Under the pieces are notes generated by a model. That model did not search any database. It saw only the letters and a program-made list of their open reading frames with translations, and had not been told where the DNA came from. A stretch of DNA of 64,000 nucleotides from Proteles cristata cristata (taxonomy: Eukaryota > Chordata > Mammalia > Carnivora > Hyaenidae), in NCBI GenBank assembly GCA_017311185.1, contig JAESUZ010003099.1, positions 248,001 to 312,000 of the forward strand. Direction: 5' to 3'. Shown here piece by piece: positions 52,901 to 63,425 of the stretch. Both the position numbers and the translations under genes were made by a program. How positions within the stretch are numbered: position 1 is the first letter of the stretch; each line of letters starts with the position of its first letter.

Positions 52901-54737
52901 GCTTTTTACCTGAAAAACAGTAGTAAACTAGAGAATCTTTTAGTAAGACCGTTGTCACTGAAGCGAGCCCTGCCTCCTAGGCCGGCTTGCTCACCAACTC
53001 AGCCTTAGTTCCCAACTTGTAAAACTCTGGGTGTCTGGACTTATCTTCTAGATTCTATCTAGGACATAGATAGGAAGGGGTAGGGGCTTCAAGTGGTGAT
53101 AGAAGCCGGAATAAAAGCCACGAGACATTGTGGCCTCTTTCCTCAGCCTGCACATAGGCTGAGCTCCAAACAGAGAAGCCACATAAAAAGTTCTCCTTCC
53201 CTTCAGCTTATAATGAAAGAGTGTCTATCTCATCAGATAGGAATCAAGTCTCAAATTCAGAATCTTGTATACTGATTCTCTAACCTTCAGATTTCCTTTC
53301 CGAGGCATTTTTGATCATTTATCTTCGCAGTAATTTTTCATGTATCCCCATCATGTTTACCATGTAACTTGTGTGCACCTGTATGTAGAAAACAAGGAGG
53401 TTTGAACATAACATCTGTCTTTATTTGCATCACGAACACACATATTGGCTATACTACCTCCCACGCCCACCCCCTCCACCCTCTCCACTCTGTTTTGCTA
53501 CCAGTAAAGTAGGTGTTGTTTTGTGCTTTGGGCAGTAGTGGAGAAAATACACAGCCAGGTGTTGTAACTCTTGAGTGTAGGATTGAGAATGTAATTTTTA
53601 CAGTCTGTGTTGTTGTGGGTTTGGGTTTTTTTTTCCCCCGGAAGCCAATTATTAGAAATAAGAGAGGGAATTTCGATATGTCTGAGATGTCCCAGTGATG
53701 AACTCTCACGGCATATCAGCGTGGAGGCACCAGCTGTGGAATGCAGTTGAGCCGCACGTAGGACTTGTAGATAAGCATGGTGGAGGCCGTGGTGGTGATA
53801 AGCTAGCCGGTTCGTCCACTGTGGTTCTTGAGCGAGGAGGGGAGGCTTCGGGATTTGGGTGTTATCTTCATGCCTGTTGCTGTAACAGTTTCTATTCTGC
53901 CTTCCAACAAGCTTTTGTATTAAAAAACAAAACAAAACCCTTTCATATAAACAGTGTTATAATTTGAAATACACGGGCCACTTACTTAGGAAAGGGACAA
54001 GGTGCAAACGGTGAGATGCGGTCGGGGTGTGGGCATGGGAATTAAGGCAGTGCCTTCAGTGGAAGAAGCTGTGGGGATTTAGCCTGAAATCCTAAGGTGA
54101 AGAAACCTTACAAGGCCACCCTGGAATGTGAAGAGAAAGACAATTATAAGTGAGTAATTGAGTTATATCTTTGATGATGGCCCTTGGCGGGAACGCCAGC
54201 TTACACCGTCAGCGGTTCTGCTAATTAGTAAACAAGAGGGAAGGGAGCCCCAGGGGTCCCAGAAGGCAGGAATGCCGGGGCCCTTGAACTTGACCTTCCC
54301 TGTGGACCCAGCAATGGCAGGGTACACAGATTGATAACAGTAACACATGTCGTTTATGTACCTCTCCAGTCTTGTTTCAGAAAACAGTGCGTGGTGACTT
54401 AAAAAGGTATGCAAAGTAACATTAGAATTCCGTGGGTGAGGACATAGGGACAGAGGGAAATAGCAAGAAGGAGTGAGAAGATCGGGCCAGCATGTGCTGT
54501 GTCTTGTAAATACACTGACAACAGACCACCGGTTTGGCTCCATGCCCTCTAACAGCTGATGAGTACTTAGGACGAGCACATGTACTCCCCACACAGGGGA
54601 CAGTGGCCACGCTGTTGACATGCAGACCTTAAGTAAGGCTGCAACAGTCACTGCTGGGCAGAGAGCAGAGCCTGCCTGCTTAATGGGAAAACAGAATTTG
54701 CCTGTATGCCTCTGTTTGTGCTCATTTTAATTTTTAT
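49902..54737. other. 4.8-kb SINE-free interval
   Basis: The longest stretch without a carnivore SINE or recognisable L1. 50000-50300 is moderately GC-rich, while 51200-52060 is AT-rich. GGGGGTGGGGGTGGGGAGAG near 52370 and T-runs near 52637 and 53629 are simple sequence. Short frames on both strands (50221-50520, 52406-52720, 53498-53935, 54163-54651) have no recognised family or paired splice sites. No gene is called. Confidence 0.5.
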
Positions 54738-54932
54738 TTACTTTTTTCATGTTTGTTCGTTTTTGAAAAAGAGAGTGTGTGAGCGGGGGAGGGGCAGAGA
54801 CAGAATCCGAAGCAGGCTCCAGGCTCTGAGCTGTCAGCACAGAGCCTACCCCTAGGCTCGAACCCATGGGCCGTGAGGTCATGACCTGAGCTGAAGTCCA
54901 ACGTTTAACCGACTGAGCCACCCAGGCGCCCC
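54738..54932 (-). mobile_element. carnivore tRNA-Lys SINE, type B
   Basis: Antisense, with TTTTTTCATGTTTGTTCGTT, a shortened purine tract, spacer GAGCTGTCAGCACAGAGCC and head GACTGAGCCACCCAGGCGCC. No clear TSD. Confidence 0.92.
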
Positions 54933-55699
54933 ATACAATAAGCGATACTTTCACGGCATTAACACCAGGCTACTTCTGTTTCCTGAACTTCACTTTAAGA
55001 AAGCATGAATCCATGAGCCCCGTAAATTTTCTGACTTTCTGGTGTAAAAAGGACTCTGCTCACTAGGTGGCAGTAGCCACAGCCCTTTGGGAAGTTAATT
55101 CTGCCCAGGAGTCTCCTAGGCGCTGAAAATGCATAAAAGTAGAAAAGCCATTTCATTGAATGTTCAGAATCTCCTTTCTATGCCCTACCTAGAAAGAATA
55201 TTTCTGTTTCCACCTCCCCTTTTCTGCATGTCTTCACTAGCGCGAGCACATCTGGGCGGCCCAAACGAACACATTTTGCAAGAAGCGGATACCCCACCAG
55301 TGTAGCGGGCTCTGGTTTCCAGCCATTGTCCTGACTTGGGCCTCCCCAGGTCACAGTAGCTCTGGCCCAGCTGCGGGATAATGGTTTACCGGAAGGGTGC
55401 AATCATGTGTTTAGCACATGGGGATAATTGTTAGACCCTCAGTGCTTGCTCTTGCATCGTATCTAGCATCAAACACGATATAATCTCGCTCAGGAAATGT
55501 GATTTTGTGTTCTAGTTATGTAAAAATCTGTTGCTCAATTGCCTCTTTGAGAAGAGATTATATTCTTTCTCATTTTTTTTTTAATGAAAAAGGTAGAATT
55601 ATTTTAAGATCATAATGGTACACAGTTAAAGGCACTTGGTTGAGGTTTGGGATTTTTATAGTACATCTCAGGTAGCACGTGAGAAGTGTTAGAAAGACT
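54933..55699. other. non-coding interval
   Basis: No repeat recognised. A 74-codon minus frame (55178-55402) is not supported by similarity or splice sites. Confidence 0.4.
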
Positions 55700-55930
55700 G
55701 GTCTCTGTCCCGTTTCTTGGGGCATTTTATGTACAGCGACTCTGCCTGTGTTCTGGGTAAGGCAGTGTCGCGCTGTGTGGGACCGTCCTGTGTGTTGTAG
55801 GGTGGTCCGTGTCCCTGGTCCTTGTCCACGAAATGCCAGGAGCGTCTGTAGCCGCTGTGACCACCCAGTAACACAGACGTCCCGGTGCCTCCCTACGGGG
55901 ACAGAGCGGGGGAGGTGAGACTGCCCGGGG
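55700..55930 (-). mobile_element. hAT MITE (MER5-class), antisense
   Basis: GGACCGTCCTGTGTGTTGTA, GGGTGGTCCGTGTCCCTGGT, CACGAAATGCCAGGAGCGTC, GCCGCTGTGACCACCCAGTA and ACAGACGTCCCGGTGCCTCC match the order of a common mammalian hAT element in reverse complement (GGCTGTCCTGTGCATTGTAG ... GATGCCAGTAGCA ... GTTGTGACAACC ... AATGTCTCCAGACATTG). It overlaps the 79- and 140-codon frames here, which are therefore not genes. Confidence 0.7.
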
Positions 55931-56294
55931 TGGAGAGCCGCAGACTGGAGGGTTCCGGGTAAGTCGTGCGGTGTGTGGAATTTACTGGGCATGATCTTTT
56001 AAGGAAATAAGTATAAATAACTTTTATATTTAAGAAAATCACAAGCACCAGCATGTCACCTTAAACTTCCACTCATTTGCATTTGTTTATGGGTTGTCCT
56101 GTCAACTGTACGTAAGCCCAGTTTTTTTTTTATTTGGTATAAAATTGCGCATGTATAATTTTTTTGATATGCTTTCTGTATAACCTCATACTTTTCTTGG
56201 ACCCCTTGTCTTTCTATTTAGTCTCTGCGTCACGTCCAGATCATTCATCCTCCTCTGTCCTGCTTCCCCCTCCCCTTTTTAAAGTCTCAGTCAT
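55931..56294. other. non-coding interval
   Basis: AT-rich; possibly diverged L1 3' sequence around 56040-56240 (CTCATTTGCATTTGTTTATG), but too weak to call. Confidence 0.35.
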
Positions 56295-56503
56295 GGAGCA
56301 CCTGGGTGGCTCAGGGGGTTGAGTGTCCGACTTTGGCTCAGGTCGTGATCTCTTGGTTTGTGGGTTCAAGTGCCCCCCGTCTGGCTCTGTGCCGACAGCG
56401 CTGAGCCTGCTTCGGATTCTCTCCCCCCGCCCCCCAACTCTCTCTCTTTGCCCTTCCCCCCACTCATGCTCTGTCTGTGAAAAATAAACAAACATGGAAA
56501 AAA
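56295..56503 (+). mobile_element. carnivore tRNA-Lys SINE, type B, diverged
   Basis: GGAGCACCTGGGTGGCTCAG to GTGAAAAATAAACAAACATG. The B box is damaged (GGTTCAAGTGCCCC) and the CT tract contains CTCCCCCCGCCCCCCAACTC. AAAGTCTCAGTC and AAAGACTAAGTT may be the TSD. Confidence 0.91.
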
Positions 56504-57809
56504 AGACTAAGTTCCAACCATTTATTTTTTCCTCAGGTCAATTTTAGTATCATTTTCTTAAGAACTATGAAGTGTCTTTTTTTGCATTTTCAGTTGAAAC
56601 CGTTAACACACAAATAACACAGGGGTGAATTGTATTCTTCGCTCTTTTCATCCTTCTGACATCCTAGATTCTTCCATTTTTGCTAATCTTTTTCCTTCCC
56701 TCGAATGTTTAATTGGGTGAGAGGAAGCCTTCCCTCTCGCTGATCTCATCTGCCCTTGAATGATGGTTTGCTACCCACAGAGTATTCTTCTGTAAAACGG
56801 GCTATTTGAAAAGAGTGTGTTTCCTTTTTTTCTATCTTTTCTCCTCCACTAGATTAAAAACTAGCCCTGGGAGCTTAAGACCTAGACCTGAGGATTCCTA
56901 AATGTTCCCAGGGTACCTACCACAGGGTGGTACCTGGGTATATCCTCTTGGTAAAGGCTTGATTAGTACGTGTGTTCCCTGTGGTACTTTGCCTTGGTCC
57001 AGTCAATACCTGATTGTGGATATAGGTTAGGGTACCATAAGGTATGGCCAAGACATCAGGAGCAAATTTCGTATCTTCCCGTTGATGTCTGAAGACAGAA
57101 GACAGGGGTAGGAGGGATCCCAAGGGAATAATGGAGGACAGAAGGAGGCAACAATTGCTCAATCCAGGGGGAAGATTATGAGTCTGCTTCTGGTCCATGG
57201 GATGCCAAGTTCTGAAGACTGTGCCAACTGATGACCTAAGTTCTGTGCCTCAGTTGATCATCTTTGCCTGCCCGACAAGGCTCTTCCAGCACCAAGTGTG
57301 TTTAAGGTTGAGACGATCTTGGGGACGTGTTTGGTTTTACTAGGCTTTTAACTTTGATCCAGTCCCTGGAATGACTGTATTACAAAGTATATTCATGGGG
57401 ACGAAAGCAAAGCTATTTCGGCAGTTACTTCGCTGATCCTTCAGGAGCTGGTTGATATACTATCTACTCATGTCTGGAGCCACTGGATTAAAGATGGCAG
57501 ATCATGTGCTGATTGTTAGACTAGACAGTGCTGCTCAAATTGCTATCAAACTGTATAACCCAGGTTTTAATGTCAATTCACAAAATCTGTTTGCTGCTCC
57601 TCCAAGCTGTCACTTGACCTGACAGCTTCTTCCCTCCACACCCTTGTAAAGACATATCTGGTTTCTGTTCAGCTGATACCTAGGAAATTTCACCACTGAA
57701 TTTCCTGAATACTTCCTGTCATCCAGACATCCACCCAAGCTTTATGAAGAGCCCTATGTAACACTCAAAATCAATCAAGACAGTAATTACTGAGTGCAAA
57801 TCTGAATGA
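56504..57809. other. non-coding interval, 1.3 kb, unassigned
   Basis: A 93-codon minus frame (56917-57198) contains IPYGTLTYIHNQVLTGPRQS and has no recognised family. CAGTCAATACCTGATTGTGG and TTCAGGAGCTGGTTGATATA suggest a moderately old single-copy or low-copy element, but I cannot name one. No terminal repeats were seen. Confidence 0.4.
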
Positions 57810-58120
57810 CCGCAAATCTGAGTGGCTTTCGAAATGAAGGTTGATTTCTCGTTGGGGTTCCACGTTCGTTGTGGGTCAGCTGCAACTGTACTGTGTTGAC
57901 CCCAGTCTGTTGATGGGACAGTCTGTCTACATCATTGTTAGTCTTCGGAACAGAAGAGAAAGAGAGCAAAGTGAAGGAAGGTTCATGCCAGGTTTTCACG
58001 TTTTCTCTTGCAAGCAGTACCTGGTCATTGCCAGGTGCAGATCACGTGACTACACTTGGATTCAGCAGGGCATGGATGTGTGATTCCTACTTAGGAAAGG
58101 GCCGGAAACTTGGGTGAAGA
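57810..58120 (+). mobile_element. old mammalian interspersed repeat, family unnamed
   Basis: GTTGATTTCTCGTTGGGGTT, GTTGTGGGTCAGCTGCAACT, AGGTTCATGCCAGGTTTTCA, GCAGATCACGTGACTACACT and GAAAGGGCCGGAAACTTGGG match a dispersed placental repeat I recall (TTTATTTCTCGCTCA ... GGGTCGGCTGGGGG ... GGGTCTCGCACTGG ... CTAGTCACATGGCC). I cannot place its class. Frames inside it (57841-58117) are not genes. Confidence 0.45.
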
Positions 58121-58899
58121 GTCATGTCACCACCACATATATAGAAGTGTAATTTCTACCCTACAAGATCATAATATTCTAAGAGAGTAGTTTTTGTTTC
58201 ATGTTTCAAATATAGTTTCATAAGTGTATGGTGGGTCCGTTAGGTTGATTTTTTTTTTTCATTCCTGCAAAGAATCTACTGTTAAATCTAATAAAGTGTA
58301 ATAAAAAATTATGATCTATTTGAACTATGTTTAACATTAAAGCTATTGTACTTTGTTCAGTTCTTTTATCCATGGCTTAACAGTGTGCGCTCTACAGTGG
58401 TCACTTGTTGACTTTGCCGTTAAACATTTATTTTTCAAAAACCAAAATGTCCGCCATGTTCACAAGGCAATGGAGTCTGTTGAGGGGAGGCATCAGGAAG
58501 AAGAAATAGAATACAGGTGCCTGATATCTTGGATTTTATTTCCATCGTAATTTTTCTCAAAGGTGTCAGCCCTTGCTTCTGTGGGTCTATCTGTTTTGGT
58601 CTTGGCCAGAAGCCAGCCTGGCAGGAGACGTCACGGGGCAACTTTACTGCAACTCTTCTTTCATCTGGCTGTGGGGGAGACACGTGCAAAACTGGCTGGT
58701 AGAGAAACATCGCTTCCTGGGCTGAATTTATCACCAACTTAGGGCAGATAGGCTGATGCTCTGTACCTGTCAAAACCTCACCCAAACAGGCCAGTTGTGG
58801 ACACGTACTAGACGCACTTTGACTTGCTTGTTCCCTTTTCTACTTTCCTTTGTTTTTTTTTTTGTTGTTGTTGTTTCTTAAAGACAGATGGTTTATTTT
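58121..58899. other. non-coding interval
   Basis: A 116-codon minus frame (58435-58785) includes GTCTCCCCCACAG, an acceptor-like word, but no matching donor or family. TTTTTTTTTTGTTGTTGTTG near 58853 is simple sequence. No repeat recognised. Confidence 0.4.
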
Positions 58900-59074
58900 T
58901 TGTTAATGTTTATGTATTGATTTTTGAGAGAAAGAGGGAGACAGAGAGTCCCAAGCAGGCTTTGCACGGTCCGCACAGAGCCCGACGCGGAGCTCGATCT
59001 CATGACGGTGAGATCCTGACCTGAGCCTAAAGCAGGAGTTAGATGTTTAACTGACTGAGCCCCCCAGGTGTCTC
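58900..59074 (-). mobile_element. carnivore tRNA-Lys SINE, type C
   Basis: Antisense, with AGAGAGTCCCAAGCAGGCTT, TGCACGGTCCGCACAGAGCC and head GACTGAGCCCCCCAGGTGTC. The body is shorter than usual. Confidence 0.88.
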
Positions 59075-59504
59075 TGTGGTTCAGTTTCCTGCTCAGGTCC
59101 CCCCAGAGGGGGTCCCACTTCAGACTTGATACTTTTGTCAAAGAGACAACACCCGTTGATAGAATGCAGTCTCTTACGGAAAGAGGGTGTGGGCAGAGTG
59201 GAGGAAGAAGCGAATCCTGGCTGTTGTCAGGCAGCCGTGTTTACGGAGCCACCCTCCGGATGCCCAGCTGACTGTGGGCGGTTATCAGAGGCATGTGTTT
59301 GGCCCACCCGCCTCCTGCTTTCATCCACCCTGCACGGAAGACCTCATCCCCACGCCAGTTTCTCCTATTACTGGCCCTGGAGCTCAGCTTCCTCTGAGTA
59401 AAGAGTATTCCCAGGGATGAAATGGGCATTTCTAGGCCTCCTGTGCTTTAGTAAACACGTGGCATTCTTTGAGAAAGGCAGAGTGTTCTCAGTTCCGGGC
59501 CACA
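59075..59504. other. non-coding interval
   Basis: Overlapping short plus frames (59068-59420) reflect base composition. No repeat or splice-flanked exon recognised. Confidence 0.4.
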
Positions 59505-59718
59505 TTTTTTTTTTCAATATTTTTATTTCTCTTTGAGAGACAGAGCATGAGCATGAGCAGGGGAGGAGCAGAGAGAGAGAGAGAGACACACAGAATCTGA
59601 AGCAGGCTCCTGGCTCTGAGCTGTCAGCACAGAGCCTGATGCGGGGCTCGAACCCACAGTGAGATCATGACCTGAGCCGAAGTTAGTTGCTCAACTGACT
59701 GAGCCACCCAGGCGCCCC
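59505..59718 (-). mobile_element. carnivore tRNA-Lys SINE, type B
   Basis: Antisense, with TTTTTTTCAATATTTTTATT, GAGCATGAGCATGAGCAGGG (a tandem GAGCAT duplication) and head GACTGAGCCACCCAGGCGCC. The ACCGTG part of the B-box flank is deleted (GAACCCACAGTGAGATCATG). Confidence 0.93.
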
Positions 59719-59763
59719 AAGCTTGTTCAGTTTTGTTTTGTTTTTTTAAATCTTCCAACTGCA

Positions 59764-59986
59764 GGGACGCCTGGGTGGCTTAGTCGGTTAAGCGTCCCGA
59801 CTTTCGCTTAGGTCATGATCTCGTGGTTCGTGGGTTCGAGCCCCACGTCGGGCTCTGTGCTGACTGCCAGCTCAGAGCCTGGAGCCTGTTTCAGTCTGTG
59901 ACTCCCTCTCTCTCTGACCCTCCCCTGCTCACGCTGTCTCTCTCTCTCTGAGAAATAAATAAAACATTAAAAAAAATTAAAAAAAA
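59764..59986 (+). mobile_element. carnivore tRNA-Lys SINE, type A (young), perfect TSD
   Basis: Type A, nearly undamaged: GACGCCTGGGTGGCTTAGTC, CTGACTGCCAGCTCAGAGCC, GAGAAATAAATAAAACATTA. AAATCTTCCAACTGCA is identical at 59748-59763 and 59987-60002 (16 of 16). It lies 45 bp from the inverted copy on its left. Confidence 0.96.
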
Positions 59987-60002
59987 AAATCTTCCAACTG
60001 CA

Positions 60003-60769
60003 AACCCCAGATCGATCCTCCAGAAAGCGCTGCTTTGGTTCTTCAGGAAAGCGTGCGCACACTGGGTGGGGAGGCCGACTTTCTCCTGACTCCTCACAGC
60101 TCTTGTCTGTCCTGAGGCAACGTTGGCTCCAGCCTCTTACCGCGAGTACTTTCTTCTGCTTCCAGTACTTTGAACAAGCTTAATGTGCCACCTTGAAACA
60201 GAGTGAATTTGTTCCAGAAAAGAAGTAGGGAATTAATGGCCAAACTTTTCTCACTGTGCCTTAGAGCGTTTTTAAATGTGGATTGCACCTGTTTTGAACC
60301 TCTGTCCAGTAGCTGTTGGTAAAAATTCACAGCACCCTTGGGAGGAAAAAAAATGGCCATAACGAGTGCAAGCCTATTTAAAGAAACACTTACCCATTCC
60401 ATTAAAAGTCCCCTTGAAGAGCTGACTCTTAAGTTCTTTTTTTTTTTAGAGTCAATACTTGTGTCACAGGAGTAGGATTTGGAGTACTATTAAATTTGGA
60501 GGCTGCGTGGGGGGTGCGAGGGTGTCTTATCTATGCCTTGAGAATAGTTTTTATACATTATTTTTCCAACCATCCAGTACTTAGAGGCATGATGCTCAAT
60601 CTCACTTGTTGGGTGGAAGGTTGGGCGGGAAAGAATGAGGTAGACTTCACAGCCGCAGCCTCAGCAGCAGGCTGGGGTCCTAGCAACTTCTTCCTCCATG
60701 CAGATGTTAGGCGTAATTGACCCTTTGCATCTCCTCAGATCTGGGTCAGCCCAGTTGCCTTTATGCTTT
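60003..60769. other. non-coding interval
   Basis: A 102-codon minus frame (60094-60402) and a 74-codon plus frame (60496-60720) have no recognised family. No repeat recognised. Confidence 0.4.
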
Positions 60770-60786
60770 GAAAATGTATGAGTATT

Positions 60787-61007
60787 GGGGCGCCTGATTG
60801 GCTCAGTCACTTAAGCGTCCGTCTTTGGCTCAGGTCATGAACTGGTGGTAGGCGAGTTCGAGCCCCGCATCGGGCTCTGTGCTGACAGCTCGGAGCCTGG
60901 AGCCTGCCTCGGATTCTGTGTCTCCCTCTCTCTCTCTGTTCTTCCCCAGCTCCGGCTCTGTCCCTCTCTCTCAAAAACAAAGATAGATTTTTTAAAAATT
61001 TAGAAAA
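60787..61007 (+). mobile_element. carnivore tRNA-Lys SINE, type B, perfect TSD
   Basis: GGGGCGCCTGATTGGCTCAG to CAAAAACAAAGATAGATTTT. GAAAATGTATGAGTATT is identical at 60770-60786 and 61008-61024 (17 of 17), although the body carries several changes (GAACTGGTGGTAGGCGAGTT), so TSD and body ages do not agree perfectly. Confidence 0.95.
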
Positions 61008-61024
61008 GAAAATGTATGAGTATT

Positions 61025-63118
61025 TACACACAGAAGAGCTGACATTAGTTCAGAATAGCTAAATCTGCCATTCTTTTAGAATCAGAAGAGCCACTCCGGA
61101 ATCACAGTAGCTTTGAGCATTCAGCTAGAGGCAGAGTGGATGAAGACATTTCCGGATGCACAAGTAATCTTGCCTTTAGTGTATAGGATGCACACAGATC
61201 ACACATCACAGACTGCCTCAAGCCAGCCTTCCTGAAATTGTCGAAGGTTTTATATACAGTAGATTCTCATATTACAATATTAGCCGTTTGCTAGAACTTG
61301 AAAATACTTTAAAGAGACTCTCCCTTGGGTGGGATCATTTCACTGGGTGTATGTAGCTGGTTTAGTGTCTCCTACTGTGCGCCTGTTTGCCTAGGTCACG
61401 TCTGGGCAGGCCAGAGGCCCTGGTGTCTTCTGAAATGCCCTTCCTCTGTATTACTCAGGGTCATTAACACATCCCACTGCTCTCGGAATGGAACCTTAAC
61501 TCTTTGACCACCCATCCCCTGAAGCCTGATCTCAGGGCAACGAGAGCAACAAGTAATTCTTTGCAAGAAAAGCAAAAAATCATATGAAAAAAATTAAGTA
61601 ACAAGGTGGTGTAGAATTAGCAGTATAAGGTTTGAAGAAATAAAAAGTGCCGTGGCTTTTCTCAGTGAGTGCAGCCCTAATAACAGTTTTGCTCTGTTCC
61701 TAAAGGTGGGGTACTCCGTTTGCTAATTGAATTGATTTAATTCCATGTTGGAAATTGATCATCATTCGATTTCCCCGAGGTAAGCTCTTGGGTCAAATTC
61801 CCTAATTTGCTGTCTCCCATCTGTTCTAGCTCAAATCTCATTTAAGGGCTAAACTGCACAAATACTTCCAGAATGCCCAGTACCAGAAATCCAGGTATTT
61901 TAATTCAGCCTCTCTCCCCTTACCTGAAACCCGCCAGATCCTGTGGGGCACCTAGCGTGTTTGACTAAGAATTTTACTTTGGGGATAACGCGTCAGCAGG
62001 CTGGATAGTCTGTGCAACCAAAGGTAAATTAATCATTTTAAACTATTTATATCAGCTGACAAACTTATTATCATTACACTCGAGCTTTATGAAGCATTAC
62101 TGACTATAGAGTGAAACAAGTGTCAGCAAAGCCTCAAGGTGCACTCGAGTCAGGTTTGAGTTCCACGTAATACTGACTTAGCAGGTATGGAAATTCTTCA
62201 GTCCTCATGACACAAAGGGATCTGAGTCGACACAGGGATTGCAGACCACGGGAGGCATTACTCTCAGGCCTCAGGCGTTTCATTCTGGTAAATCTCTGCT
62301 GTCACATCTTCAAGGAGCAGCCGTTCCCAGGCAGCTGGAGATATAAAGTCAAAGCCCCGCAGTAACTGATCCCTTCCTTTCCCCTGACTGACAGACCTTC
62401 CTGCAGCCGGAGTGGATTTCTTCCTTCTTCTCTCAGGGAGAGCCTGGGTCCCCTCTTCTTTCCCGAGCAGACCCGGCTGTGAGTGGAGCTCCCATCCCCC
62501 ATTCCAGCCCCGCGGGTTCCCCTCTTGAGCCTACACTGCCCATGGTGGCATCTTGCTGGTGACCTTCCCATGCCCGAGGGGCGGATCCATTCCAGACACA
62601 GGGGATGAGAAGACCCAGATCCTCTGCAGGATAGCTTTGATTTGTGCGGGGAGGGGGCGGGTTCTGTTACTGCATTACCCCCCTGGGGGGAGAGAGAGAG
62701 AGAGAGAGAACACAGCCACAAAACTGCCTTCAGAAACCTAGGACAGGAGTAACTGACAGACTCTGATGGGACAGGCAGGTTCCAGCTAAACACTCACCTA
62801 TGGGTTCTTGGGCTTTGTAACCATTTCAGAGCTGGTCAGGCAAATAGCGAGTCCCCTCACCTGTTTGGAGAGAAAGCCTGCAGGGGAAGATGCGACAGAT
62901 TTTCGGAAGAGGTCCTCTAGGTATATTTCTGTTCCCAGGCATGGGTGAGCTCGGGCTCCCACACAGCATAGAGCAGAGGGTGGATTAATTCCACGGCCGG
63001 CAAAATTAGCCCAGCTATTGACTGTCTTCTCTCCCCACAGCGGAGCTGTGAACCCATTTGTTGGGTACCATCTTGCCTCTTCGGTCCTGAGCAGACAGGG
63101 ATTTCCATACTGGGTTAG
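61025..63118. other. 2.1-kb non-coding interval
   Basis: 61706-61779 lies between GCTCTGTTCCTAAAG and a consensus donor (GAG then GTAAGC) but has stops in all frames, so any exon would be non-coding. 62300-62660 is GC-rich; a 163-codon minus frame (62302-62793) there runs through a GA tract (62692-62709) and is not convincing. No transposon recognised. Confidence 0.45.
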
Positions 63119-63425
63119 GTCAGTGTGTCTAAATCCTGACTGGGGCGCGTGGGTGGTTCAGTCGGTTGAGCATCCAGCTTCGGTTCACGTCACGATCTCA
63201 CAGTCTGTGGGTTCGAGCCCTGCCTTGGGCTCTGCGCTGACAACTCAGATTCTGTGTCGCCCTCTCTCTCTGTCCCTCCCCCACTCAGGCTCTGTCTCTC
63301 TCGAAAATAAACATTAAAAAAATAAAATAAACCCTGGCTGCATATCATCGGAATCTGTGAGTTCGTTTAAACTCTACTACTGGCCTGGGCGTCACCCCAG
63401 ACTTACAGAATCAGAGTCTCCTGAA
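63119..63425 (+). mobile_element. MER20-like hAT MITE split by a SINE
   Basis: Left part: TCAGTGTGTCTAAATCCTGA. Right part (from 63329): CCTGGCTGCATATCATCGGA, GGCGTCACCCCAGACTTACA, GAATCAGAGTCTCCTGAATT. These follow MER20 (CAGTGGTTCTCAACCTTGGC ... GCTGCACATTAGAATC ... GCACCCCAGACCAATTAAAT). The last part is missing. Confidence 0.65.
63142..63328 (+). mobile_element. carnivore tRNA-Lys SINE, type B, body-deleted, inside MER20
   Basis: GGGGCGCGTGGGTGGTTCAG, B box GGTTCGAGCCCTGCC and tail GAAAATAAACATTAAAAAAA. The AGCCTGGAGCCTGCTTC segment is deleted (GACAACTCAGATTCTGTGTC). AAATCCTGACTG and AAACCCTGGCTG flank it as the TSD. Confidence 0.92.

Noticed and set aside
55679..55992. 79-codon plus and 140-codon minus frames
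   Set aside because: They coincide with a hAT-type MITE relic, which explains the sequence without a gene.
56504..58120. Endogenous retrovirus
   Set aside because: No paired LTRs, primer-binding site or recognisable gag, pol or env frame could be identified, so no such call is made.
62302..62793. 163-codon minus-strand frame in GC-rich DNA
   Set aside because: It runs through a GA simple tract and lacks any recognised motif; GC-rich composition lowers stop frequency.
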